Assembly (NCBI RefSeq): GCF_016009175.1
Contig: NZ_JADUCM010000023.1
Location: 1 to 64,000 of the forward strand
Source: Pseudomonas alkylphenolica
GTDB taxonomy: Bacteria > Pseudomonadota > Gammaproteobacteria > Pseudomonadales > Pseudomonadaceae
DNA length: 64,000 nt
Direction of reading: 5' to 3'
Position numbers and translations under genes: made by a program. Below the pieces are notes generated by a model. The model was not told the DNA's origin, made no database searches, and was given only the letters and a program-made list of their open reading frames with translations. This document shows, one piece after another, positions 54,946-63,165 of the stretch. The number at the start of each line of letters is the position of its first letter. Within the stretch, counting starts at the first letter, position 1.

Positions 54946-55173
54946 ATGAACAACGCAAAACTCTACGTGATTGACTATCTGCTGCACGGTACCGCCAAGT
55001 CTTTCATCATTCGTGCAGAGCACATGGATAACGCCCAGGCCTGGCATTGGGCCAGTTGCGATGCCGGTGTCGGCAGGATCGGCCGCTTTGGCCTGGAGAA
55101 GGTCAAGCTGGTCAGTAAACCGATGGCCGAGCGCTACGGGATTACCGAAGTGCACTGGCGCCAGTCCGGCTAA
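54946..55173 (+). CDS. Small conserved Pseudomonas protein (possibly DUF6555)
   Basis: Protein of 75 residues: MNNAKLYVIDYLLHGTAKSFIIRAEHM, then AWHWASCDAGVG and KPMAERYGITEVHWR. I associate this pattern with DUF6555, a small family seen in pseudomonads, but cannot confirm. ccggaaaggatc provides a good ribosome site. No signal or membrane segment. It is convergent with the AlkA-type gene, overlapping by four bases. Confidence 0.72.
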   Translation: MNNAKLYVIDYLLHGTAKSFIIRAEHMDNAQAWHWASCDAGVGRIGRFGLEKVKLVSKPMAERYGITEVHWRQSG

Positions 55174-56093
55174 GGTGCGCTCAACGAAGCCCACAGATGC
55201 TGGGCCGCATAGGCGCGCCACGGCTGCCAGGCCAGTGCACGTTCGGCCAGTTTTACGCCGCCGGGTTCAAGCTGGCGCAAGGCCTTGATCAGCGCCACAT
55301 CGCCGAGCGGAAACGCATCGGCATCCGCCCGTTGACGCAGCGCCAGGTACTGGGCACTCCAGGGGCCGATACCCGGCAACTGGCACAACCGCTTGACCCA
55401 GGTATGCAGGTCGGTATCGCCATGCAACAGCCTGGGTTCATCAAGTATGGCCCGGGCCATGACCGACAATGTCGCCGCGCGGGCGCGGGGCATGCCCAGG
55501 CTGCTCAGGTCGCTCGCGGCAATCACCTCCGGCTGAGGGAACACGTGGGTAAGACGCTCATCAGTGGACAGCCCCGGCGCCAGTGGCACGCCATGGCGAG
55601 CGACCATCCGCCCGGCAAGCGTCATGGCGCCGGCCACACTGATCTGCTGGCCGAGTACAGTACGCATCGACTGCTCGAACGCCGCCCAGCCACCGGGCAC
55701 GCGCAAGCCAGGCCGGGCTGTTATCAACCCGGCCATCAATGGGTCACGACCTAAATCCCGCTCGATGCGTTGCGGTTCGGCATCCAGGTCGAACACCCGC
55801 CGCAGGCGAGCAACCAACCCGGGCAACACACGGGGCGGCAGCCCGTACAGAGTGACCGCCAATTGATCGGCGGCTACGGGGCGACAGTGAACAATGCCAT
55901 GATGACCGCCAAGCAACACGGTGCGCCGGTACTCGCCGGCCTCCACGGTTTCAATGGCGGCAATGCTGCGCGCCTGCAAAAAGCCCAACATGGAAGGCCA
56001 GTGATAAGGCGCCCGGTAGCGCAGCCAGACGGTCAGCGTCGGTGCGCTGCGCAGTGTGCGGCGGTAGCCTTGCAGGGAACTGAATGCTTTCAT
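55170..56093 (-). CDS. AlkA-type DNA-3-methyladenine glycosylase
   Basis: Base-excision enzyme of 307 residues that removes alkylated purines. The helix-hairpin-helix is LPGIGPWSAQYLALR and the catalytic aspartate lies in DAFPLGDVALIKAL, as in AlkA. The middle has VLGQQISVAGAM. The N-terminal strand-rich domain is AlkA-like (RYRAPYHWPSMLGFLQARSI). No Ada domain is fused and no ada gene adjoins it, unlike in some relatives. The start is ATG, with aaagcat context. Confidence 0.92.
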   Translation of the reverse strand: MKAFSSLQGYRRTLRSAPTLTVWLRYRAPYHWPSMLGFLQARSIAAIETVEAGEYRRTVLLGGHHGIVHCRPVAADQLAVTLYGLPPRVLPGLVARLRRVFDLDAEPQRIERDLGRDPLMAGLITARPGLRVPGGWAAFEQSMRTVLGQQISVAGAMTLAGRMVARHGVPLAPGLSTDERLTHVFPQPEVIAASDLSSLGMPRARAATLSVMARAILDEPRLLHGDTDLHTWVKRLCQLPGIGPWSAQYLALRQRADADAFPLGDVALIKALRQLEPGGVKLAERALAWQPWRAYAAQHLWASLSAP

Positions 56094-56142
56094 TCACCTA
56101 GATTACCTTGCCGCGCACCTTGGAATCCTGGGTATAAGCAAA

Positions 56143-56178
56143 AACCCCCGCCCGGCCACCCGTTCGCCCGGCGGGGGT
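56143..56178 (-). terminator. Terminator after the YcaC-like operon
   Basis: Stem aacccccg / cgggggtt with interior ccgg pairing, an A-run on the left, and hence a T-run on the minus strand. It follows the hydrolase gene stop by 13 bases. Confidence 0.8.
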
Positions 56179-56190
56179 TCATCCACCGCG

Positions 56191-56817
56191 TTACTTGCCG
56201 TTGGTCAGAGTGTTGTAGCTGGTCATCAGGTTGCGGTAGTCCGGGATGTGATTGGAGAACAGCGTACCCAGGCCTTCGATGTCGTTGCGCCAGTCACGGT
56301 GCAGTTCGCAGGCCAGGCCGAACCAGGTCATCAGCTGGGCACCGGCTTGCGACATGCGGTTCCATGCCGAGTCGCGGGTTAGCTCGTTGAAGGTGCCCGA
56401 GGCGTCGGTCACCACGAACACTTCAAAGCCCTCCTCCAGTGCCGACAGCGCCGGGAACGCTACGCATACTTCTGTCACCACACCGGCAATGATCAGTTGC
56501 TTCTTGCCGGTCGCCTTGACGGCTTTGACGAAGTCTTCGTTGTCCCAGGCGTTGATCTGGCCCGGACGCGCAATGTAAGGCGCCTCGGGGAACTGCGCCT
56601 TCAATTCCGGCACGAGCGGGCCGTTGGGGCCGGTTTCAAAGCTGGTGGTCAGGATGGTCGGCAACTTGAAGTACTTGGCCAGGTCGCCGACCGCCAGCAC
56701 GTTGTTCTTGAACCTGTCCGGGTCGATGTCACGCACCAGCGACAGCAGACCGGTCTGGTGGTCTACCAGCAGCACTGCCGCATTGTTCTTGTCCAGACGT
56801 ACATAGGGCTTGCTCAT
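56191..56817 (-). CDS. YcaC-like isochorismatase-family hydrolase (downstream copy)
   Basis: Cysteine hydrolase of 208 residues. The catalytic triad positions are the Asp in LLVDHQTGL, a Lys in the middle (AVKATGKKQLI) region and the Cys in VVTEVCVAFPAL. YcaC proteins form octamers and their substrate is unsettled. The start is the ATG giving MSKPYVRLDKN, with taaggagt-like sequence before. It lies 54 bases after a related gene; the two share about the same motifs, suggesting an old duplication. Confidence 0.92.
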   Translation of the reverse strand: MSKPYVRLDKNNAAVLLVDHQTGLLSLVRDIDPDRFKNNVLAVGDLAKYFKLPTILTTSFETGPNGPLVPELKAQFPEAPYIARPGQINAWDNEDFVKAVKATGKKQLIIAGVVTEVCVAFPALSALEEGFEVFVVTDASGTFNELTRDSAWNRMSQAGAQLMTWFGLACELHRDWRNDIEGLGTLFSNHIPDYRNLMTSYNTLTNGK

Positions 56818-56871
56818 GGTCTTACTCCTTGCATTGATGAGCCGGTATGTAAATACACCGGCCATGAGGGG

Positions 56872-57558
56872 TCAGCGTTGTGAGTCCAGCACTTCGTTGT
56901 CACGGGCCACTTGTTGCGCCTTGGCATAACTTTCGATCAGCAGTTGGTAATGCGGAAACACATGGCTGTAGGCCTCAGCCCACTGGAGGGCGTCTTCGCG
57001 GTTCCAGGTGCGCTGTACTTCCGAGCACACCGCAGCGGTGTCCATCGGTACCACACCCGCCTGCACTACACGGGCCAGGGTGATTTCCTGGGCCATCTTC
57101 GAATAGGTACCGCTGGCATCGATCACCGCAAATACTTTATAGCCTGCATTTACCGCACTGATGCTCGGGAAGGCCATGCAGACGCTGGTAATGGTGCCGG
57201 CGATGATCAGGGTTTTGCGTCCGGTCTCCTCTACTGCGGCGACGAACTCTGGATTATCCCAGGCGTTGATTTCACCTTTGCGTGCGACGTATCGAGCATG
57301 GGGCGCCGCTTCATGGATTTCCGGAATCAGCGGGCCGTTGGGGCCTTGCGGCACTGACGCAGTGGTGATGACCGGAATCTTCGCCAGGCTGGCAATCTTG
57401 GCCAGGGTGATGGCGTTGGCCCGCAACTCCGTCATGGGCATGTCCTTGACCGTCTGGAACAAGCCACTCTGATGGTCGATCAGCAGCATCGCGGCATCGT
57501 CGGGATCGATGCGCGGCACCTGACCGTTGAAATTCGCGGTATTGGCAAATGTGCTCAT
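56872..57558 (-). CDS. YcaC-like isochorismatase-family hydrolase (upstream copy)
   Basis: Cysteine hydrolase of 228 residues. It has Asp in LLIDHQSGL, and Cys in TITSVCMAFPSI followed by VFAVIDASGTYSKM. It is longer than its downstream neighbour at both ends. An aaggagt ribosome site is well placed. It is probably co-transcribed with the second hydrolase and with the pirin at 57645 upstream (87 bases away). Confidence 0.92.
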   Translation of the reverse strand: MSTFANTANFNGQVPRIDPDDAAMLLIDHQSGLFQTVKDMPMTELRANAITLAKIASLAKIPVITTASVPQGPNGPLIPEIHEAAPHARYVARKGEINAWDNPEFVAAVEETGRKTLIIAGTITSVCMAFPSISAVNAGYKVFAVIDASGTYSKMAQEITLARVVQAGVVPMDTAAVCSEVQRTWNREDALQWAEAYSHVFPHYQLLIESYAKAQQVARDNEVLDSQR

Positions 57559-57644
57559 GCTAGGTACTCCTTGCTATCGGGTTGCCAGCAATGCTGGCAA
57601 CCGGGAACGAAGGCCCCCGCCGGGCAACCTTCGGGTTAATCAGA

Positions 57645-58535
57645 CTAGCCGTCGTGGCGAGCACCTTGCGGCCCGCTCATCTGGCCGAAGCGGCCGGCAC
57701 GAAAATCGTCAAAGGCCTCGGCGATTTCCGCTTCGCTGTTCATCACGAAGGGGCCATAACCGACGATCGGTTCATCCAGCGGTTCGCCGCCCAGGAACAG
57801 CACGGCTGCGTCGCTTTGCGCTTCAAGCAGCAGCTCGTCACCGGCACGGTCGAACAGCACCAGTTGCGCAGGCCCGACCTGACGCTCGCCATTGACCAGC
57901 AGCGAGCCGCGCAACACCACCAGCGCGGTACTGCGACCCGCCGCGCCGGGCAGGGTCAACGACGCGCCGGCTTTGAGCTGCAGGTCCCAGACATCCATGG
58001 ACGAAAAGGTTCTGGCCGGCCCCTGGTGCCCGCGATACTCACCGGCGATAACCCGCAGGCTGGCGCGGCCACCGTCCAGGGACACTACCGGGATGTCGTT
58101 GCTGAGCAGCGTCTGGTAGCCGGCTGGCGCGGACTTGTCTTTGGCCGGCAGGTTGACCCACAGCTGGACCATCTCCAGGGTGCCACCCTTGGCGGCGAAG
58201 GCCGGAGAGTGGAACTCCTCGTGCACGATGCCGCCCGCTGCGGTCATCCATTGCACGTCGCCCGGGCCAATCAGACCGCCGGCACCGGTGGAGTCCCGGT
58301 GCTCGAGCTCACCCTGGTAGACGATGGTCACCGTCTCGAAACCGCGATGCGGGTGCTGGCCGACACCGCGACGGGCCGTGGTCGGGGTGAAATCGTGCGG
58401 ACCGGCATAGTCCAGCAACAGGAACGGGCTGATGTGCTGGGCCAGGTTGTCGTAGGTGAACAGGCTGCGCACCGGGAAGCCATCACCGACCCAGTGGGGG
58501 GTGGGGCTGCTGTAGACGCCTTGGATTTTTTTCAT
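57645..58535 (-). CDS. Pirin-family protein
   Basis: Bicupin of 296 residues. The metal-ligand segments are HPHRGFETVTIVY, GELEHRDST and GIVHEEFH, as in bacterial pirins. The start at ATG 58535 gives MKKIQGVYSSPTPHWVGDGFPV, with agaggagac upstream; an in-frame extension to 58799 runs through the divergent promoter and is not real. It is divergent from the LysR gene at 58635 and heads the run of two YcaC-like hydrolases. Confidence 0.93.
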   Translation of the reverse strand: MKKIQGVYSSPTPHWVGDGFPVRSLFTYDNLAQHISPFLLLDYAGPHDFTPTTARRGVGQHPHRGFETVTIVYQGELEHRDSTGAGGLIGPGDVQWMTAAGGIVHEEFHSPAFAAKGGTLEMVQLWVNLPAKDKSAPAGYQTLLSNDIPVVSLDGGRASLRVIAGEYRGHQGPARTFSSMDVWDLQLKAGASLTLPGAAGRSTALVVLRGSLLVNGERQVGPAQLVLFDRAGDELLLEAQSDAAVLFLGGEPLDEPIVGYGPFVMNSEAEIAEAFDDFRAGRFGQMSGPQGARHDG

Positions 58536-58613
58536 GAGATGTCTCCTCTCGTGGATGGCTATAACCATACGAGCGCAACGACACCGGCGGTAGATCCGGT
58601 AAACTGCCTTCAG

Positions 58614-58631
58614 TGTTCTATTTGAGGAACA
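58614..58631. promoter_or_regulatory. TGTTC-N8-GAACA palindrome over the LysR ribosome site
   Basis: Five-base perfect arms around TATTTGAG. The right arm overlaps gaggaac, the ribosome site of the LysR gene, so the site may serve autoregulation. It also lies in the promoter shared with the pirin gene. Confidence 0.45.
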
Positions 58632-58634
58632 ATA

Positions 58635-59540
58635 ATGGAAGACCTTAACGACCTTTACTATTTTGCCCAGGTGGTCGAGCACGGCGGTTTTGCCCCGGCC
58701 GGTCGCGCACTGGACATGCCTAAATCCAAGCTCAGCCGACGCATCGCGGCGCTCGAAGAGCGCCTTGGGGTGCGTCTGATTCAGCGTTCGACCCGGCACT
58801 TCTCAGTGACGGAGATCGGCCAGGCCTACTACCGCCATTGCGTCGCCATGCTGGTGGAAGCCGAGGGTGCTGCCGAGCTGATCGAACGCAACCGCGCCGA
58901 GCCACAAGGCATCGTGCGTCTGAGCTGCCCTACGGCGCTGCTGGATTTCTGGGTCGGGGCCATGTTGACCCGTTTCATGGTGCAATGCCCCCTGGTGCAA
59001 TTGCACATCGAAAGCACCAATCGCCAGGTCGACCTGATTCAGGAAGGCATCGACATTGCGCTACGCGTGCGGGTACCACCACTGGAAAGCAGCGAATTGG
59101 TGATGAAAGTATTGGCGCGCAGCACCCAGTGCCTGGTGGCGGCGCCGACGTTGCTCGAGCGCTTGCCCGAGCGCCCGGTACCCACAGACGTCACCACCCT
59201 GCCGAGCCTGCATTGGGGCAATCCGCAACGCGACTACCACTGGCACCTGTCAGGCCCCGACGGTGCCCGTGCCAGCCTGCGTCATACGCCGCGGCTGGTG
59301 ACCGATGACCTGGTGGTACTGCGTCAGGCGGCAGTCGCCGGTGTGGGCGTGGTGCACCTGCCGCTGGTGGTGATCCGTGAAGCCATGGACAACGGGCAAC
59401 TGGTACCCGCCGCGCCGAACTGGGCGCCGGAATGCGGTGTGGTACACGCCGTATTCGCATCGCGACGTGGCTTGTTGCCGTCTGTGCGCAGCCTGCTGGA
59501 TTTTCTTGCGGCAGAATTTGAGGCCAGTGACATCGCCTGA
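58635..59540 (+). CDS. LysR-family regulator next to pirin
   Basis: Regulator of 301 residues. The N-terminus EDLNDLYYFAQVVEHGGFAPAGRALDMPKSKLSRRIAALE and RLIQRSTRHFSVTEIG place it in the CrgA/YafC group, which often controls pirin and quinone-stress genes. It is divergent from the pirin/YcaC operon. Good ATG with gaggaac upstream. The effector is likely a quinone- or aromatic-type electrophile by analogy, but this is inference. Confidence 0.93.
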   Translation: MEDLNDLYYFAQVVEHGGFAPAGRALDMPKSKLSRRIAALEERLGVRLIQRSTRHFSVTEIGQAYYRHCVAMLVEAEGAAELIERNRAEPQGIVRLSCPTALLDFWVGAMLTRFMVQCPLVQLHIESTNRQVDLIQEGIDIALRVRVPPLESSELVMKVLARSTQCLVAAPTLLERLPERPVPTDVTTLPSLHWGNPQRDYHWHLSGPDGARASLRHTPRLVTDDLVVLRQAAVAGVGVVHLPLVVIREAMDNGQLVPAAPNWAPECGVVHAVFASRRGLLPSVRSLLDFLAAEFEASDIA

Positions 59541-59544
59541 CGGG

Positions 59545-60417
59545 CTATTTCAACAGAAAGCCTTCGACCCGCTCACTGCAGGCGGCGGGATCTTCCTGCA
59601 TGAAGCAATGCCCACCGGGTACCTGGGTTGCTTCGACATGAGGGTTGTCTTGCGCCCAGCGTTGCACCGATTGCGGCACGAAGGGGTAAGTGTGCTCGCC
59701 ATAGAGCACCAGCGTCGGCGTCTGTACCTGGGTCAATGACGCCCACATGCGCTTTGGAAAGGAACTGAAGATTTCCACCTCGCGGCTGGGCCGGCACTTG
59801 AGTACCACCCCTTCGCCATAATCACCGATGGCGTGCTCGATGTAGGACTGCAGCGCGGTCTCGCTCCAGCCCTTGAAGATGCCCCGGCCTTCCAGCGAGG
59901 CGCGTGCAGCCGTACGGTCCGGCCAATGGCTGCGCCGCGTGGCGGCCTTGCGGGCCAGGGCGTGGCGGCGGTGCAGGCCGACCAGTGCAGCCGCCCCCAT
60001 CAGGCCGATCATCGAACGGCTGAACAGCACCGGATCCAGCAGCACCGCACGCTGGAACAACTGCGGCCTGCTCGCCAGCATCAGCGCGGTCAGTACCCCG
60101 CCAAAACTGTGGCCGAGGGCGAAGCGCGGTACGTCGGCGTATTCACCGCGACCGGCCTCGAACGCTTCGATAGCCAGTTCCACCGTCCGGTTCCAGCCTT
60201 GGAACGGGCCGCCGTGGTCACTGTCACCATGGCCCTGCACATCACATAGCCAGAGGTCGAAATGCTCGGCCAGGCGCGCCAGCATTGGCTGGTACACCAG
60301 GCTGCAAAAGCCGTTGCCGTGGAGGAAATGCAGCAAGGGTTTGCCGCTGGCGGGCGAGCGCCAGCCGCGCAAGGTGAAGCCGGCACTCGTGTCATGGGAC
60401 CAGGGAATCAACTGCAT
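59545..60417 (-). CDS. Alpha/beta hydrolase
   Basis: Hydrolase of 290 residues. The oxyanion region is LHFLHGNGF, the nucleophile elbow GHSFGG is complete, an aspartate lies in LVLYGEHTYPF-like context and the catalytic histidine is in PGGHCFMQEDP. The pattern is that of esterase/haloperoxidase-like members. The start is the ATG at 60417; a GTG four codons upstream is possible. It ends next to the convergent LysR gene and starts 17 bases after the LysE-family gene. Substrate unknown. Confidence 0.92.
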   Translation of the reverse strand: MQLIPWSHDTSAGFTLRGWRSPASGKPLLHFLHGNGFCSLVYQPMLARLAEHFDLWLCDVQGHGDSDHGGPFQGWNRTVELAIEAFEAGRGEYADVPRFALGHSFGGVLTALMLASRPQLFQRAVLLDPVLFSRSMIGLMGAAALVGLHRRHALARKAATRRSHWPDRTAARASLEGRGIFKGWSETALQSYIEHAIGDYGEGVVLKCRPSREVEIFSSFPKRMWASLTQVQTPTLVLYGEHTYPFVPQSVQRWAQDNPHVEATQVPGGHCFMQEDPAACSERVEGFLLK

Positions 60418-60433
60418 GTGCCAGCGCACTCAT

Positions 60434-61054
60434 TCAGGAAAAGCTGGATTCTACAAAGAGCAGCGGGTAAAGGGATATCACCAGCAGCGCCGCCATCAAC
60501 AGATTGAACAGCATCAGCCAGCGCGGGTTCTGCAGAACCGTCCTTAAGGCACTGCCGAACATGACCCAGATACACACGCTGGGCAGGTTGACCAACGCAA
60601 ACACTGCGGCGATCACAATCACGTTGGTAACGTAGCCCTGTGCCGGCGTGTAGGTGGTGATGGCGCCTACCGCCATGACCCAGGCCTTGGGGTTGACCCA
60701 CTGAAAGGCCGCCGCGCCCCAAAACCCCAAAGGTTTCCGGCTTTCAGCGCTATTGACGGACATCGGCCCGGACGTGGCTATTTTCCACGCCAGGTACAAC
60801 AGGTATGCAGCGCCCACGTAACGCAGCAGCGTATAGATCGGCGGGAACGCCTTGAACACTTCACCCAGCCCGAACCCCACCGCCAGCACCATGACCATGA
60901 AGCCGACGCTGATGCCCAGGGCGTGGGGAATCGACCGGCGCACGCCAAAGTTCACCCCGGAGGCCAGCAACATGGTGTTGTTGGGCCCCGGAGTGATTGA
61001 AGAGACGAAGGCGAACAGTACGAACGCGGTTATCAGGTCGATTGAGCTGAGCAT
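60434..61054 (-). CDS. LysE-family exporter
   Basis: Membrane exporter of about 206 residues with six hydrophobic segments. The signature SSITPGPNN near residue 18 and WVNPKAWVMA later are characteristic of LysE/RhtB. I chose the inner ATG (MLSSIDLITAF); a start three codons upstream (MSAM) is equally possible. It is upstream of, and close to, the alpha/beta hydrolase gene. No dedicated regulator is adjacent. Confidence 0.92.
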   Translation of the reverse strand: MLSSIDLITAFVLFAFVSSITPGPNNTMLLASGVNFGVRRSIPHALGISVGFMVMVLAVGFGLGEVFKAFPPIYTLLRYVGAAYLLYLAWKIATSGPMSVNSAESRKPLGFWGAAAFQWVNPKAWVMAVGAITTYTPAQGYVTNVIVIAAVFALVNLPSVCIWVMFGSALRTVLQNPRWLMLFNLLMAALLVISLYPLLFVESSFS

Positions 61055-61162
61055 GGCAGACATTCCAAGGGGGATCAGGGCTCGAATGACACTAACGGAG
61101 TGCTGATCCACCTCCTCCATACAGTTACAGGAAATTTAACCGCTACACTTGTCTGTACTGAC

Positions 61163-61753
61163 TCACTGCAATGCTTCTTCCACAAATTCCAGGCGGTCCT
61201 GACCAAAAAACATCTGCTCGCCAACAAAGAACGTCGGTGCACCGAAGGCACCGCGGCGTACCGCCTCTTCGGTGGCGTCCTTGAGTGCGGCCTTGACCTG
61301 GGGGTCGGCAGTCCAGGCTTGATACTGCTCCGGGTCGAACCCCGCTTCCTGCAGAACGGTGGCCAGTACCTGAGGATCGCCAAGGTTACGTTGCTGTACC
61401 CAAATCGCCGGGAACACAGCCTTCAGGTAAGTCTCGAAGCGCTCCGGGGCGAACAGCTGGACGGCCATCGTACCGCGCATCAACGTCAGGGTATTGATCG
61501 GAAACCCAGGTGGAAACGCCAGCGTCACGCCATAGCGGCCGGCATAGCGTTGAAAATCGGCAAACACATAGCGGGCTTTGGCCGGCACCATCGCCGGCGA
61601 GGCGTTGCCGGTAGCCTGGAACACCCCGCCCAACAACATCGGCCGGTATACCAGTTGCGCGTCATGGCGGGCACACAAGGCCGGCAACTGGGTCCAGGCC
61701 AGGTAACTGGCCGGGCTGCCCAGGTCAAAGAAGAATTCGACAGTCTTGCTCAT
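61163..61753 (-). CDS. 2-hydroxychromene-2-carboxylate isomerase-like DsbA-family protein
   Basis: Glutathione-transferase kappa-like fold of 196 residues. It starts MSKTVEFFFDLGSPASYLAW, with the active-site Ser in GSPASY in place of the DsbA CxxC. The C-terminal FGAPTFFVGEQMFFGQDRL is the family signature. HccA enzymes isomerise hydroxychromene carboxylates in naphthalene breakdown, but many homologues act elsewhere. It follows the SDR gene by 35 bases on the same strand. Confidence 0.92.
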   Translation of the reverse strand: MSKTVEFFFDLGSPASYLAWTQLPALCARHDAQLVYRPMLLGGVFQATGNASPAMVPAKARYVFADFQRYAGRYGVTLAFPPGFPINTLTLMRGTMAVQLFAPERFETYLKAVFPAIWVQQRNLGDPQVLATVLQEAGFDPEQYQAWTADPQVKAALKDATEEAVRRGAFGAPTFFVGEQMFFGQDRLEFVEEALQ

Positions 61754-61788
61754 TGCACAGCATCCTTTTTCTTGTTGTTGTGTAAGGC

Positions 61789-62520
61789 TTACCAGCGTTC
61801 CATCCAGGGGCGCAGGTCAAGCTCGAAGGTCCACGCATCCCGCGGCTGGGCATGCAGGAACCAGTAGCTGTCGGCGATATGGGCAGGATCGAGAATGCCA
61901 TCCTGATCCTTGAGCGCATAGCGCTCGGGAAAGGTGTCGCGGATGAACGCAGTGTCGATGGCGCCATCGACCACCACATGGGCGACATGAATGTTACGCG
62001 GCCCCAGCTCGCGGGCCATGCTCTGCGCCAGTGCTCGGATGCCATGCTTGGCCCCGGCAAAGGCGGCAAAGCCTGCCGCGCCGCGCAAGCCGGCAGTAGC
62101 ACCGGTAAACAGGATGGTGCCGCGCTCCCGGGTAACCATACGCCGGGCCACCGCCTGACTGGTCAAGAAGCCGGCGAAGCAGGCCATTTCCCAGATTTTG
62201 AAATACTTGCGCGCGGTCTCCTCAAGAATGCTGCAGGGCACATTGGCGCCGATGTTGAACACGAACGCTTCAATCGGGCCCAGGGTGCTTTCGATCTGCT
62301 CAACCAGCGCGGCCACCTCCTCCTCCTTGCGTGCATCGGACGCAAAGCCGTGCGCCTCGCCACCTGCCGCCCGAATCTCGTCTACCAGTGGCTGCAGTTT
62401 GTCAGCACTGCGCCGGGTCACACAGGCGATATAGCCTTCCCGGGCAAAGCGCTTGGCAATCGCACCACCGGTCGCATCCCCGGCCCCCACCACCAGCACC
62501 ACTTTCTTGTTATGTGTCAT
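61789..62520 (-). CDS. SDR-family protein with a Phe in the catalytic Tyr position
   Basis: Rossmann-fold protein of 243 residues. The cofactor loop is VVGAGDATGGAIAKRF, and NIGANVP replaces the usual NNAG. The catalytic segment reads FAAFAGAKHG, where most SDRs have YxxxK, so Phe replaces Tyr. The serine motif is also altered (FTGATAG). Dehydrogenase activity may be lost or changed. I chose ATG 62520 over a start four codons earlier. It is divergent from the TetR gene at 62611. Confidence 0.9.
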   Translation of the reverse strand: MTHNKKVVLVVGAGDATGGAIAKRFAREGYIACVTRRSADKLQPLVDEIRAAGGEAHGFASDARKEEEVAALVEQIESTLGPIEAFVFNIGANVPCSILEETARKYFKIWEMACFAGFLTSQAVARRMVTRERGTILFTGATAGLRGAAGFAAFAGAKHGIRALAQSMARELGPRNIHVAHVVVDGAIDTAFIRDTFPERYALKDQDGILDPAHIADSYWFLHAQPRDAWTFELDLRPWMERW

Positions 62521-62537
62521 GCATCGCTCCATTGGTA

Positions 62538-62565
62538 AACGATCATTTAGTTAACGAACGCTATG
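62538..62565. promoter_or_regulatory. Putative TetR operator region
   Basis: Within 91 bases between the SDR and TetR genes, aaacgatcatttagttaacgaacg contains a near-repeat AACGATC/AACGAAC and the palindrome GTTAAC. Plausible regulator site for the divergent pair; inferred. Confidence 0.35.
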
Positions 62566-62610
62566 CTATGATCCTGACTTCGTCAAGCCAGCAATACGGA
62601 GCGAGTCGGC

Positions 62611-63165
62611 GTGCGCTACTCCACCACCCATAAGGAACAAACCCGGCAGAAATTGCTGGAAAGCAGTGGCGCCCTGGCCAAGCGTGGCGGCTTCAATGCC
62701 ACCGGGGTGGCCGGATTGATGAAAGCCATCGGCCTGACCGGCGGCGCCTTCTACAACCACTTCCCCTCCAAGGACGACCTGTTCACCGAGGTCGTACGCC
62801 GCGAACTGAGCCACAGCCCCATCGCCCAGCAACCGATGACCCGGCAGCGCCTGGAGCGTTGCCTGGAGCAGTACTTGAGCCTGGCCCACGTGCACAACCC
62901 TGAAGGCGGTTGCGCCATCCCGGCCCTGGGCGCCGAGATCGCCCAAGGCCCACTGCCGGTACGCGAAGAGGCTGAACACTGGCTGCGCACCCTGCAGCAA
63001 ACCTGGGCTGAGACCCTCGAAGACCCCGCACTGGCATGGGCACTGATCAGCCAGTGTGTGGGTGCATTGGTAATCGCCCGCATGCTGGCCAACGAAGACA
63101 GCCAGCAAGAAGTCCTCAGCGCCTCCCGTGCGTTTATCAACGAGGCTGTGCATGAGCATCGCTGA
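62611..63165 (+). CDS. TetR/AcrR-family regulator
   Basis: Regulator of 184 residues. The N-terminal helix-turn-helix reads GFNATGVAGLMKAIGLTGGAFYNHFPSKDDL, typical of TetR proteins. The ligand domain is helical, with CAIPALGAEIA. The start is GTG with cggag at good distance. It is divergent from the SDR/isomerase operon and is probably its repressor. Its 3' end overlaps the next gene by 14 bases. Confidence 0.93.
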   Translation: MRYSTTHKEQTRQKLLESSGALAKRGGFNATGVAGLMKAIGLTGGAFYNHFPSKDDLFTEVVRRELSHSPIAQQPMTRQRLERCLEQYLSLAHVHNPEGGCAIPALGAEIAQGPLPVREEAEHWLRTLQQTWAETLEDPALAWALISQCVGALVIARMLANEDSQQEVLSASRAFINEAVHEHR

